From: a bacterium
GTDB lineage: Bacteria > Chloroflexota > Chloroflexia > Chloroflexales > Kallotenuaceae
Length of the DNA: 39,525 nucleotides
Direction of reading: 5' to 3'
Assembly: GCA_016781505.1 (NCBI GenBank)
Contig: JADDQF010000035.1
Coordinates: forward strand, 1 to 39,525
The translations under genes were made by a program, and so were the position numbers. The notes below the pieces were generated by a model. The model was not told the DNA's origin, made no database searches, and worked only from the letters and a program-made list of their open reading frames with translations. Positions 1-7,617 of the stretch are shown here, one piece after another (the stretch's first letter is position 1; the number at the start of each line of letters is the position of its first letter).

Positions 1-67
1 TGCCACCCTCGCTTCGGGAGCCGTCGATGGAACATGGCGTGGCAACAGGGTTGTTCGGGCGGGCCAC

Positions 68-233
68 AGATACCACACAGTCATCAGCAGATACCAACCC
101 CAAACCCAGCCGACGGCGAAGGGCGGCAGCGTGGTGTAGGCGCCGGGCACATGCGCGAGCAGGCGGGAGACCAGCAGCAGCCACTGCAAAAACGGCCACG
201 CCAGCAGTGCCAGGAGTTGGCCGAGCGGCGTCC
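68..233 (-). pseudogene. comEC 3'-end fragment, copy 1
   Basis: On the minus strand this reads as the last transmembrane part of ComEC (TPLGQLLALLAW, then a LLAHVPGAYTTLPPF-type stretch ending near WYL). Positions 121-233 are identical, base for base, to 5184-5296 and 8855-8967. Positions 68-120 differ from copy 2 at 9 of 53 bases with no gaps. Homology stops abruptly at 233, so the rest of the gene is missing. The reading frame stays open to the window edge but has no recognisable homology beyond about position 68. No gene was recognised in 234-493. Confidence 0.8.
121..233 (-). repeat. 113-bp direct repeat, copy 1 of 3
   Basis: This is the identical core shared by the three comEC 3' ends; the other copies are at 5184-5296 and 8855-8967, in the same orientation. 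It was checked base by base. Confidence 0.95.
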
Positions 234-493
234 GAACCGGTTTCTCGCGGACGCTCTGAGCCGAACGTCGCGGATGAAGGACACCAGGCAACGACAGGCA
301 GACGCTGCAGGCGGCACCCGTGGAGCACAGGGTGCGCCTGCAGCTCCCATCTTGACCCCTGAAAACAATGCCGGTTGAACACTACCGCAGCAGTGACCAG
401 TGTCACCTGCACGACGGAGGGAGGGAAGGCCGTCTCACCCATATGCTTGATGACACCACACATATAGACCCGCGAAGGATGGTGGCTGTTGTG

Positions 494-2284
494 CTAGCCG
501 GGCCACCCCCTGTTGTCCGACCCTCCGTCTCCCAACCGGCATCGGCGCTCCAACGCAGGGGGTGCCTGCTCCGGCGTGGTGGTATGGCCAACCACTGCAC
601 GTTCAGAGTGACGAACTGGCGTTGCGTATGGCAAGGTAAAGCTAAAGGTGGACCCTTGACCTTGCGTGCTTTGGACAGCAATCTCTCCTCCATGCAGGTC
701 AATCAATGAGCGCGTGATAGCTAAGCCGAGTCCTGTGCCACCTACGTCTTGGGTCATATGATTTTGGACACGAAAGAACTTTGTAAAAATTTGGGACTGT
801 TCATCTGGCGCAAGCCCTACCCCGGTATCATGAATATCGACCTGGAGGTACTCCTGCTCCGCATGTGCGGCCACGGTAATATGACCATGTGCTGGAGTAT
901 ATTTGTGGGCGTTCGACAGCAAATTTAGCAGGATTTGAACAACGCGGTCTGGATCGCCACTGACATCCGGCAGTCCTTCTGGGAGCTCCAGCATTAACCG
1001 CTGCTGCTTCGCTTCCAGCTCTCCGTGCAGCAACGTCGCGACGTGCCGAATGAGCGTCGCGATGTTAAGCGCGGTGCACTGCAACTCGATCTTGCCGGAC
1101 TCGATGCGTGAAAGATCAAGCAGATCGGTAACAAGCACAGTTAACCGATCACTATTGCGCTTGGCAACTCCCAGCAAGTGGCCTTGCTGTTCCGACAGTG
1201 GGCCGGCGGCACCATCCAGGAGCAAGCTCACAAATCCGTTGATCGCATTGAGAGGCGTGCGCAGTTCATGTGAGGCAAGTGCGACAAAATCCGACTTCAT
1301 GCGGTCTACTTCACGCTCGCGCGTGATATCGCGGAACACGTAGAGCCGACCGACCGGTTTATTGTCAACGCCTTGTACGGGAGTCGAAAACAGTTCCAGA
1401 TCCCGTCGATTCGGCCACTGTTGGCCAAGGATCGTCGTAAATTGGCGTTCAACATCGGTTACACTCGCCGCGACCAGATTGCGGACTTCGTCCGGCTCAG
1501 CAAAGATGCGTTCCACGGTAGCTTGTAACGCAGTAATATGTTGACCCAGCACGTCGTCTGCATGAACGCCAAAAAACTCTGTCAACCGCCGATTGATCGT
1601 CATGAGTTGACCATCTGGTGAGACCAGCGCCATTGCCTCGCCAGTTGCATCCAACACGGCCCGATGTTCCCGTCGAGCCCGCTCAGACGTAGCATATTCC
1701 TGAGCCAGCACGTCCAGTGTTGCACGAACCTGCTGCTCCGCATCGGCTCGCTCCGCCCGAAATTGCTCCAAGGTGCGCACAATTAACCAGAGCAAACCTG
1801 TGGCCATAGCGATAATGAAGGCAATGACGAACGTATCGACCGTCCACGGAATACCACTCAGCTGAGAAATCAGCCCGAGCATGATCAGCGCAATAACGCC
1901 ACATATCAGAGCGGCAGTCGGACCGGAAATAAGGCTGGCGACAAGGACCGGGATGAAAAACGCGGCGCCGTGCGGCCGCGTCAGCAGCAGGTCGGGGCGA
2001 TGCAAGGACAGATACACCAGCAACATGCCGGTGAGGAGCATACCACCGGGGGCTATCGCGCGGCGATGGGCGAGCAGAAAAACAATGCCACACCCGCAAG
2101 CTAAGCCGAGGGTTCCAAGGATCACGCGGCTTGAGGAACGTGGATCAGTGATGGCCAACGGGAGGGCGGCCAGTGCGATGATCCCGACCAGCAGTGCGGC
2201 GCCCTTGAGCAGTTGGCCGCGAACGGCAAGTTCACGGTCTTCGCTCTGCACCTTCAGCAGGGTTTGTAAGCGCAACGGAAGCAT
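494..2284 (-). CDS. Membrane PAS-domain sensor histidine kinase
   Basis: A 596-residue hybrid-free sensor kinase. The N-terminal third carries about five hydrophobic segments, so it is an integral membrane sensor. A PAS domain follows (around 205-320, with DATGEAMALVSPDGQ). The HisKA phosphoacceptor is in SHELRTPLNAI, with His339. The ATPase domain has an N box (LLNLLSNAHKYTP), a G1 box (DTGVGLAPDE) and a G2 box (GGTGLGLAITRSL). I start at the ATG at 2284, which has a GGTGGA six bases upstream; an in-frame TTG at 2314 would add ten residues. No response regulator is adjacent, so it is an orphan here and its partner must lie elsewhere. It sits in the block between comEC fragments 1 and 2, downstream of the diterpene genes and on the same strand. 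Ligand unknown. Confidence 0.9.
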   Translation of the reverse strand: MLPLRLQTLLKVQSEDRELAVRGQLLKGAALLVGIIALAALPLAITDPRSSSRVILGTLGLACGCGIVFLLAHRRAIAPGGMLLTGMLLVYLSLHRPDLLLTRPHGAAFFIPVLVASLISGPTAALICGVIALIMLGLISQLSGIPWTVDTFVIAFIIAMATGLLWLIVRTLEQFRAERADAEQQVRATLDVLAQEYATSERARREHRAVLDATGEAMALVSPDGQLMTINRRLTEFFGVHADDVLGQHITALQATVERIFAEPDEVRNLVAASVTDVERQFTTILGQQWPNRRDLELFSTPVQGVDNKPVGRLYVFRDITREREVDRMKSDFVALASHELRTPLNAINGFVSLLLDGAAGPLSEQQGHLLGVAKRNSDRLTVLVTDLLDLSRIESGKIELQCTALNIATLIRHVATLLHGELEAKQQRLMLELPEGLPDVSGDPDRVVQILLNLLSNAHKYTPAHGHITVAAHAEQEYLQVDIHDTGVGLAPDEQSQIFTKFFRVQNHMTQDVGGTGLGLAITRSLIDLHGGEIAVQSTQGQGSTFSFTLPYATPVRHSERAVVGHTTTPEQAPPALERRCRLGDGGSDNRGWPG

Positions 2285-2435
2285 ACGCAGTCCACCAGAA
2301 TGGGCGGCAGGCAAGTCTAGCTACCGCAGGATTTAAGCTGAGCAACCCATCGAATCGGAGTCATACGGCGGAAAGCATCCACGGCTCGTCGTTGCCCCAA
2401 CTGCGTGGCTCAAGGATGAGCCTACGCGCTCCGCT

Positions 2436-3299
2436 TCATGCTTGGTCAGATGGATCGGATGCCACCGGCGCAGGATACCAGAACGAGCCGAGCCGCCGGC
2501 CCACACCAAGCGTCACACCATGCTCCCAGGCAGCACGATAGGCTAACGCCTCCTCCGCGCGGCCCGTTTTGTCGTCGCGCCATGTCGGGCGGATAAAGGC
2601 ATAGTCATACAAAATAGTGCGCAACTCGCGCTCGTCGATCTCGTAGCCGGGTCGCTGGGTCCAATAGCATTGGAGTTCATCCGCCAGCAAAGGGGGCACC
2701 AGATCCGGCCCAATAATCGGCTTGCCAAAACTAACCATCAATGATGCGGGTGGAATTGTATCGCCATATAGCACTTGGACCACCTCGGCGCGGGTTCGAG
2801 CACCGTGGATTGCCGCTTGTAAGACCCAGGACCACAGCTGATCGGTATCAAGTGTGGCAATGTACCACAACGTTGGTCCGCTTGCCGCGCTGGTTGCCGC
2901 TGCAAGTCGCTGCGCGATGTCACGCAGTTCCGGCGTCTGTTCGCCAGCAATGATGAGCCGCACCCGCCAGTTACCGGCCTGGTACGCGGCTACTGACTCT
3001 GGCCCGGCCAAGCCCCAGCTCATCCATGACAGCCACCGCTCACGCACAAGACCTCGTTCAGCGAACATTTTGGGAATAGCTGATGGTGCAATCAGATGGT
3101 TGATGCCCAGGCTGAAGAAGCGCGCGAAACACGCCAGCATCCGTGGGCGCGACCAACGAACATAGGCGTCGTCAATTGGAATGCCAGCAAGCGCCGCAGC
3201 CCGGCGCGTTCCACCGGCGGCAAAGATTACGCTCTCGGGTGCGTGGACCGCGACCTCAGCTGCGGAAGCGGCGAGAAATTCCTCAAGGCTCGGCGACAT
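2436..3299 (-). CDS. Rv3378c-like diterpene synthase (cis-prenyltransferase fold)
   Basis: A 287-residue protein resembling M. tuberculosis Rv3378c (tuberculosinyl adenosine/tuberculosinol synthase) and the Herpetosiphon kolavelool synthase family, which act on the cyclised diphosphate made by a class II cyclase. Visible matches to the recalled Rv3378c sequence are a GGTRR motif near residue 30, an LGINHLIAPS stretch, a serine/glycine-rich FGKPIIGPDLVPPLL region, and RTILYDYAFIRP followed by a C-terminal GVTLGVGRRLGSFWY. Length fits the family (about 290). The residue corresponding to Rv3378c Asp34 appears to be Gly29. Start: ATG 3299 has GGGAG nine bases upstream and begins one base after the cyclase stop; ATG 3308, overlapping that stop, is the alternative. 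The two genes are tightly coupled, which supports sequential action on geranylgeranyl diphosphate. Confidence 0.75.
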   Translation of the reverse strand: MSPSLEEFLAASAAEVAVHAPESVIFAAGGTRRAAALAGIPIDDAYVRWSRPRMLACFARFFSLGINHLIAPSAIPKMFAERGLVRERWLSWMSWGLAGPESVAAYQAGNWRVRLIIAGEQTPELRDIAQRLAAATSAASGPTLWYIATLDTDQLWSWVLQAAIHGARTRAEVVQVLYGDTIPPASLMVSFGKPIIGPDLVPPLLADELQCYWTQRPGYEIDERELRTILYDYAFIRPTWRDDKTGRAEEALAYRAAWEHGVTLGVGRRLGSFWYPAPVASDPSDQA

Positions 3300-3300
3300 G

Positions 3301-4845
3301 TCACTCATCTCCCTGATCCAACAGCAATGCCAGCAGTGCACTGAGCTCAAATGCGCGGGCGATACGTAACGGACGATAGGTTTCTTTGCCAATCCACCGC
3401 TTCAAGCCTGTGGAGGCAAACGGGCGATACTGTTCAAGCAGCCATTCCTTAGCCCGGTTGAGCGCAGCTCCAACCTGCGGCAATGTAAGCTGCTGTTGCA
3501 CATACTGGAGCGCGAGGACCGCATACGCGGTCTCTTCCGCCGTCGTCCCTGCACTACCCCATCCTCCATCAAGATGCTGGTGGGTCAGCAACGCATCGAC
3601 AGCGGCGAGCAGTGCGTCCCGGTGACGAGAGGCTTGCAATGCAAGCATCACGTGTCCAGTAGTGTACAGCCACGAACTATGCCATTTGTCGCTTGGCCAG
3701 CGGCCGTCAGGTAATTGACGCTGTAACACAAAGGCCTCCACTTGCGGCCGGGCCTCGCCAAAGAGTGTCAGTGCGTGGAGCGCATGTGCAGTGAGGGATA
3801 AGGATGGTTGCTGCTCGCCAACATAGGCCGAGAAGTGGTCACCCATTTCGAATTGCCGCAGCACAGTCTGGTCAACTGGGCGACCAGACGCACGCAAGAC
3901 GGCAAGGGCGACGGCTGTATTGTCTCCATCAGGCAGGAAGGAATCGCTCATACCAAGGCCGCGGGCACCGAGGGCCTGCATCAAGTCGTCAAGCTGGACC
4001 GACACCCGATCGTGCACCCGTTTGTCCGTTAGCAGGCCTGCGTTAAAAAGGCTAAACAGCGCAAATGCTTGTTCAAACCGAGCAATCGGCCAAACCGTCG
4101 GCACCACACCGGGAATCCCAGCTTCAGTGGCTGCCCCAGCCGCAAGGAGATACCGGTGTGCCAGCACACTGGGTTTCGTTAATGGCGCAGACGGACCCGC
4201 CGCGCGGAGCCAGGCAGCCGTTGCAGCCGGACTATTTCCAACACCACCCGCTGGATCGACCAGCTGCGGATCGGGATGGACACCCCACGCCTCCCATGAA
4301 TGGATCGCCGGCGTACCGGCGCGTGGTTGTGCTCGAGCGATTATGGTGCGCCGACGAAGCCCGAAGCTAATGAGCGAGGAGTATAACTGGAGCGGTAGCG
4401 CTAAGCCTACAGCAGTAGCCTCTTCCAATAACCGAGGCAGAAGCAGTTCAACACCGACAGGAATGTCATCGGCCAATGAATCCATCCACTGCTCCGCTTG
4501 ACGGTGGAGAAACGCGAGCCCGGACACTACGGCGGCACGCGCGGTTGGATGCTGATCATAGACGTGCAACGCGAGTATTGCTGCGAGGGTTGGCACATCG
4601 CGGGCCGACGGCGTTGATGGATCGCCCCATCCGCCATCACTTTGACGTTGCTCCAGCAACCATTCGACCACCGCTTGGGCACCTTCTAGCGGAGGGTAAA
4701 GCCGCAAAACCTGCGCCGTATCATAGACAGAGGGGCTGATCAGGCCACCATCCTTGCCGAGGTCTTGCACTACAGTTCGGAGTTCGTTCAAAATTAAGTC
4801 GACCAAGTAAGACATGAACTTCTCAGATAGCTGCACTGCGGCCAT
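3301..4845 (-). CDS. Class II diterpene cyclase (halimadienyl/kolavenyl-diphosphate synthase type)
   Basis: 514 residues, close to the length of Rv3377c-type bacterial class II diterpene cyclases. These protonate and cyclise geranylgeranyl diphosphate while keeping the diphosphate. The alpha-barrel repeats are visible: QSDGGWGDP near 68-76, LPDGRWPSDKW and LDGGWGSAGTTAEETAYAVLAL near the C-terminus, and the GNSPAATAAWLRAAG element at about 203-217. The acid motif reads D306-G-D308-N309-T310, so the usual DxDD has Asn in the fourth place, while the Asp expected to donate the proton is kept. Squalene-hopene cyclases are longer (about 630) and less likely. Start: ATG 4845; an in-frame ATG at 4815 is possible, and neither has a strong ribosome site. 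First gene of a two-gene operon. No prenyl diphosphate synthase or methyltransferase is adjacent. The exact product cannot be read from sequence. Confidence 0.8.
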   Translation of the reverse strand: MAAVQLSEKFMSYLVDLILNELRTVVQDLGKDGGLISPSVYDTAQVLRLYPPLEGAQAVVEWLLEQRQSDGGWGDPSTPSARDVPTLAAILALHVYDQHPTARAAVVSGLAFLHRQAEQWMDSLADDIPVGVELLLPRLLEEATAVGLALPLQLYSSLISFGLRRRTIIARAQPRAGTPAIHSWEAWGVHPDPQLVDPAGGVGNSPAATAAWLRAAGPSAPLTKPSVLAHRYLLAAGAATEAGIPGVVPTVWPIARFEQAFALFSLFNAGLLTDKRVHDRVSVQLDDLMQALGARGLGMSDSFLPDGDNTAVALAVLRASGRPVDQTVLRQFEMGDHFSAYVGEQQPSLSLTAHALHALTLFGEARPQVEAFVLQRQLPDGRWPSDKWHSSWLYTTGHVMLALQASRHRDALLAAVDALLTHQHLDGGWGSAGTTAEETAYAVLALQYVQQQLTLPQVGAALNRAKEWLLEQYRPFASTGLKRWIGKETYRPLRIARAFELSALLALLLDQGDE

Positions 4846-4902
4846 GACATGTTCGCAGGAATGCTGGCTCGGTTGTGGCGGCGACTGCCTCTCGGGAACA
4901 AC

Positions 4903-4931
4903 ATTTTATGCCGCATTGCCGTCTGTTGCCA
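4903..4931 (-). promoter_or_regulatory. Candidate sigma70 promoter for the diterpene operon
   Basis: Read on the minus strand: TGGCAA, 17 bases, TAAAAT, ending about 58 bases before the cyclase ATG. The -10 is fair and the -35 weak. It is the best-spaced candidate in this gap. Confidence 0.35.
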
Positions 4932-5081
4932 CAGGCCAGCAACACAATCATAGGCAAGGAGGTATCCTGCGATCTCCTCAGCACCTCCCGCTTGACACTA
5001 GTCAGGCCAGCATTGATTATCAAACTACCAGCAACGGAGCCGAGTACCAAGAGTCCTGCTTGAAGCTGAAGGATACCTGTA

Positions 5082-5325
5082 TCAAGTATAGCGCGTTGAC
5101 GGATTTTTGACTATATAGCGGTCAACGCGGAGATACCACAGACTGATGAGCACATACCAACCCCAGACCCACCCGACGGAAAAGGGCGGCAGCGTGGTGT
5201 AGGCGCCGGGCACATGCGCGAGCAGGCGGGAGACCAGCAGCAGCCACTGCAAAAACGGCCACGCCAGCAGTGCCAGGAGTTGGCCGAGCGGCGTCCAGAG
5301 CATACCGCCAAGGGTGGCCAGTGCT
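5082..5325 (-). pseudogene. comEC 3'-end fragment, copy 2
   Basis: The minus strand encodes the ComEC C-terminus from MLWTPLGQLLALLAW to WYL in an open frame of 73 residues from ATG 5303. It then ends in an unrelated tail (RVDRYIVKNPSTRYT). Similarity to the intact gene continues upstream to about 5325 with scattered differences, then stops. The core 5184-5296 is identical to the other two copies. With copy 3 the identity extends to 129 bases. The next 53 bases differ from copy 1 at 9 sites and from copy 3 at 11, without gaps. It has no upstream half and is presumed non-functional. Confidence 0.85.
5184..5296 (-). repeat. 113-bp direct repeat, copy 2 of 3
   Basis: Identical to 121-233 and 8855-8967, in the same orientation. 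Confidence 0.95.
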
Positions 5326-5331
5326 AATCAA

Positions 5332-5430
5332 CAGGATGCTCGACTGTACGGCATGATGATCCTGACGATGCCGGATGACCAGGTCGAACGCGTGGACACC
5401 GTCCTCACCCCCGACAAGCTCCATTGGTGA
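5332..5430 (+). pseudogene. C-terminal fragment, possibly SnoaL-like tail of an ECF41/SigJ-type sigma factor
   Basis: The plus strand reads DARLYGMMILTMPDDQVERV, continues DTVLTPDKLHW and stops at 5430. That pattern (a strand ending in a V-x-T-V-x-x-PDKL motif just before the stop) resembles the C-terminus of SigJ/ECF41-type sigma factors, whose SnoaL-like domain ends in a NPDKL motif. Nothing upstream encodes the rest; the comEC fragment begins within a few bases on the other strand. It looks like the cut end of a lost gene. The assignment is by pattern memory only. Confidence 0.4.
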
Positions 5431-5858
5431 CGACAACCGGTGGAAGCAGGCGACGTGCCTCCATGATCGTGGTCCAGGATTCAGGAAACACGGAGCCTGC
5501 TACCTGGGTTAGCAGCTTGAGTCGATTGCCTACCCGATGGGAGGGTGCCCGCGACGATGCGCTCCTACACTGGCGCTACAGAGCAGCGCCATGCACGGTA
5601 CACGCTGCCGTCATCGAAGCAAACGCCGACGAACTGATGCAGCTTTTCGAGCGCGGGATCGAGTGGAGCGGGCTCGGGGCAAACCGGGCTACGGAGAGCC
5701 AGCGGCATTGCATATCTTCGCCTTTCCGTTCTTTATGTGGACACTTCCTCTCGGCGGACAAGCGGTCTGTAAACGTCCGGCTAAGGCTGTACCTGGAATA
5801 AACGTTCGTTTATGGTGAAATGGCAAAGACAGTAACGTCGTCTTCCCGACCTTCCGGT
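5431..5858. other. 428-bp stretch without a recognisable gene
   Basis: Open frames on both strands here (for example 5424-5801 on plus) match nothing I recognise, lack a convincing ribosome site and have no hydrophobic or motif structure. It is probably junction debris between the comEC fragment and the MFS gene. A short inverted repeat lies at 5798-5813. Confidence 0.5.
5798..5813. repeat. Inverted repeat, possible operator
   Basis: ATAAACG-TT-CGTTTAT: perfect 7-base arms around a 2-base centre. The form resembles a regulator half-site pair, but it lies just after the MFS stop codon rather than before a start, so it may be a relic. Confidence 0.3.
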
Positions 5859-7097
5859 CTAGGAGTGCCCCTGGCGCCTGCGGAACAGTGCCCAGAAGAC
5901 CAGCGCACTCAGGCCGGTGAGGGCCGCACCGAGCAGAAAGAGGGCACGGTAGCCGAACAGGGTGATGATATAGCCGCCGCCGAAGGTGAGCGCGGTGAAG
6001 CAGATCCCCGCCGCCATCTCGGTCACACCGGCGGTCGTGGCGCGCCGGTTCAGCGGAACGAGGTCGAGGAAGTAGACGATCGAGGCCGCGTAGCGCACGC
6101 CTGACAGGCCGGAGACGAGCAGCAGGCTGAGCCAGGCCGCGCCCCAGTGGGGGATGAGCGCGAGCGGCAGCATGCCCACTGCTGTCGCCAGCGACGCGCC
6201 GATCACCACATTGCGGTTGCCGAAGCGGGCGCACAGGGCGGCGCTGGTCAGCGCCGCTGGCACGCTGACCAGGCGCCCGATGGCCAGCAGCACCCCGATC
6301 TGCGCCGTCGGCACGCGCAGCTCCGCGTCGAGGTAGAGGTTGATGAAGGTACTGGTCACGGCCAAGCCGGCGATCTGCAGGACCCGCACGAGTGCGATCA
6401 GCGCGAGGAGACCCAGGATCGATGGGGCCGCCCGTGTGCCAGGCGCCCCTGCTGGCAGCGCCGGCATCTCGGGGACGGCGCCAGGCTGGATGCGGGCGAG
6501 GGCCAGCAAGCCCGGGATGACCATTACTCCCGCCACCATCAGACCGTAGCGGTAGGGCATCGGCTGGTCGAGCGACACCCCCGTGAGGATGCTCACACCG
6601 GGCGGCAGCAGGCCGCCCAGCAGGCTGCCCAGGAAGGAGGCCAGGCCCAGCAGGGCCGTCTGGGTCGCGTATGCCTGGTTGCGCTGGTCGGTCGCTACCA
6701 ACCCGAGGAGCATTGGCGCGGTGTTGACGAAGGCGAGGGCCAGGCCAAGGTAGAGGCAGATGATCATGGTGATCAGCCAGGGCAGGCGCGCGGCGGCCGG
6801 CAGCAGATCGGCCAGCGGCAGCAGCACCCCGCCCACCATGAGCAACCCCAGGCCCCAGAGCATGATCCGCTTGCTGCCCCAGCGCTCGCCGAAGATGCCA
6901 GCCGGCAGGCTGGCCAGCGCAAAGACCACCATGCCCGCGGCGTTCACCAGGCCGATCACCTCAGGCCCGTAGCCGAGCCGGGCGAGGAACAGGTTGAGCA
7001 GCACCGCATAGACGCCGCCGTCTACGGCGAAGCCAAGCAGCGCGACCGCCAGGTAGTAGCGCCCCAGATCGGGCCGCAGCTGGCGCAGGCCATCCAC
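5859..7097 (-). CDS. Major facilitator superfamily transporter
   Basis: About 412 residues with roughly twelve hydrophobic segments in two halves separated by a loop (PGAVPEMPALPAGAPGTRAA). The typical MFS loop 2-3 signature appears as AGIFGERWGSKRIM, with its counterpart ARFGNRNVVIG in the second half. It acts in the cytoplasmic membrane; substrate unknown, though a drug/metabolite efflux role would fit the family. The coding DNA is visibly GC-richer than its neighbours, suggesting a different origin. Start uncertain: the called codon is GTG at 7097. The only good ribosome site (AAGGAG on the minus strand, near 7124-7130) is about 26 bases upstream and would better serve an in-frame CTG or ATT near 7112-7115, extending the protein by a few residues (ILIARRYV). 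It lies in cargo block B, convergent with the comEC fragment side and divergent from the hydrolase. Confidence 0.85.
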   Translation of the reverse strand: MDGLRQLRPDLGRYYLAVALLGFAVDGGVYAVLLNLFLARLGYGPEVIGLVNAAGMVVFALASLPAGIFGERWGSKRIMLWGLGLLMVGGVLLPLADLLPAAARLPWLITMIICLYLGLALAFVNTAPMLLGLVATDQRNQAYATQTALLGLASFLGSLLGGLLPPGVSILTGVSLDQPMPYRYGLMVAGVMVIPGLLALARIQPGAVPEMPALPAGAPGTRAAPSILGLLALIALVRVLQIAGLAVTSTFINLYLDAELRVPTAQIGVLLAIGRLVSVPAALTSAALCARFGNRNVVIGASLATAVGMLPLALIPHWGAAWLSLLLVSGLSGVRYAASIVYFLDLVPLNRRATTAGVTEMAAGICFTALTFGGGYIITLFGYRALFLLGAALTGLSALVFWALFRRRQGHS

Positions 7098-7272
7098 ATA
7101 GCGACGGGCAATCAGGATCGGTGCTCCTTATCTGCTACGACGGTGTAGGACGGCCTATGCTACCATACTCTTGGTGTGCCAGATGGGCGGTCACGCTTGG
7201 CGGACCAATCAGCACCATCCCATGTAAGGGCGCTCTCCAAAGCTGGCGTAATGCCCTTCAGGCTCAGCGTGC

Positions 7273-7526
7273 AGTGCTGGAGCACTACCGAGCCGCCCTT
7301 GCGCTGGGCGACGCCAGCCGCGTGGGAGAACGCTGGGAGCGGCCGGTGCCGCCCTCGTCTTTGATCGGGAACCTGATGGTGAATTGGCACGGTTGGTTGC
7401 GGCACAGCTTGTGTTCGACGAGCTTGATAGCTACTGTTCTTGGCTGCACCCTTGCTAGAAGCGATTCATGTGGTCGGTCGCGACCTGGGCAGCCGAGGAG
7501 TCATTGGTTATCCAGCTGCTTGCTGA
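7273..7526 (+). pseudogene. Frameshifted coding remnant, unidentified
   Basis: Three protein-like pieces follow one another in different frames: VLEHYRAALALGDASRVGE (about 7273-7332), then AGAALVFDREPDGELARLVA and onward (7342 to a stop at 7458), then LLEAIHVVGRDLGSRGVIGY ending at 7526. Each has the helix-like composition of real protein, but no single frame spans them, so I read this as a decayed gene. The family is not recognised; the first piece recalls TPR-type helices. The rest of the gap (7098-7617) holds nothing else I can support. Confidence 0.25.
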
Positions 7527-7617
7527 TACAACGTCAAAAAAAGCATTGCCGCCCTGCCTTGGTCATGCACGACCAGTGAGCTCGAGCTATTGCGCTCGTA
7601 CCACAAGGAGGTCTCGT

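Noticed and set aside
6147-7148. Long plus-strand frame of 333 codons opposite the MFS gene
   Set aside because: Rich in His, Gln, Arg and Asp with no motif; it is the antisense of a GC-rich membrane-protein gene.
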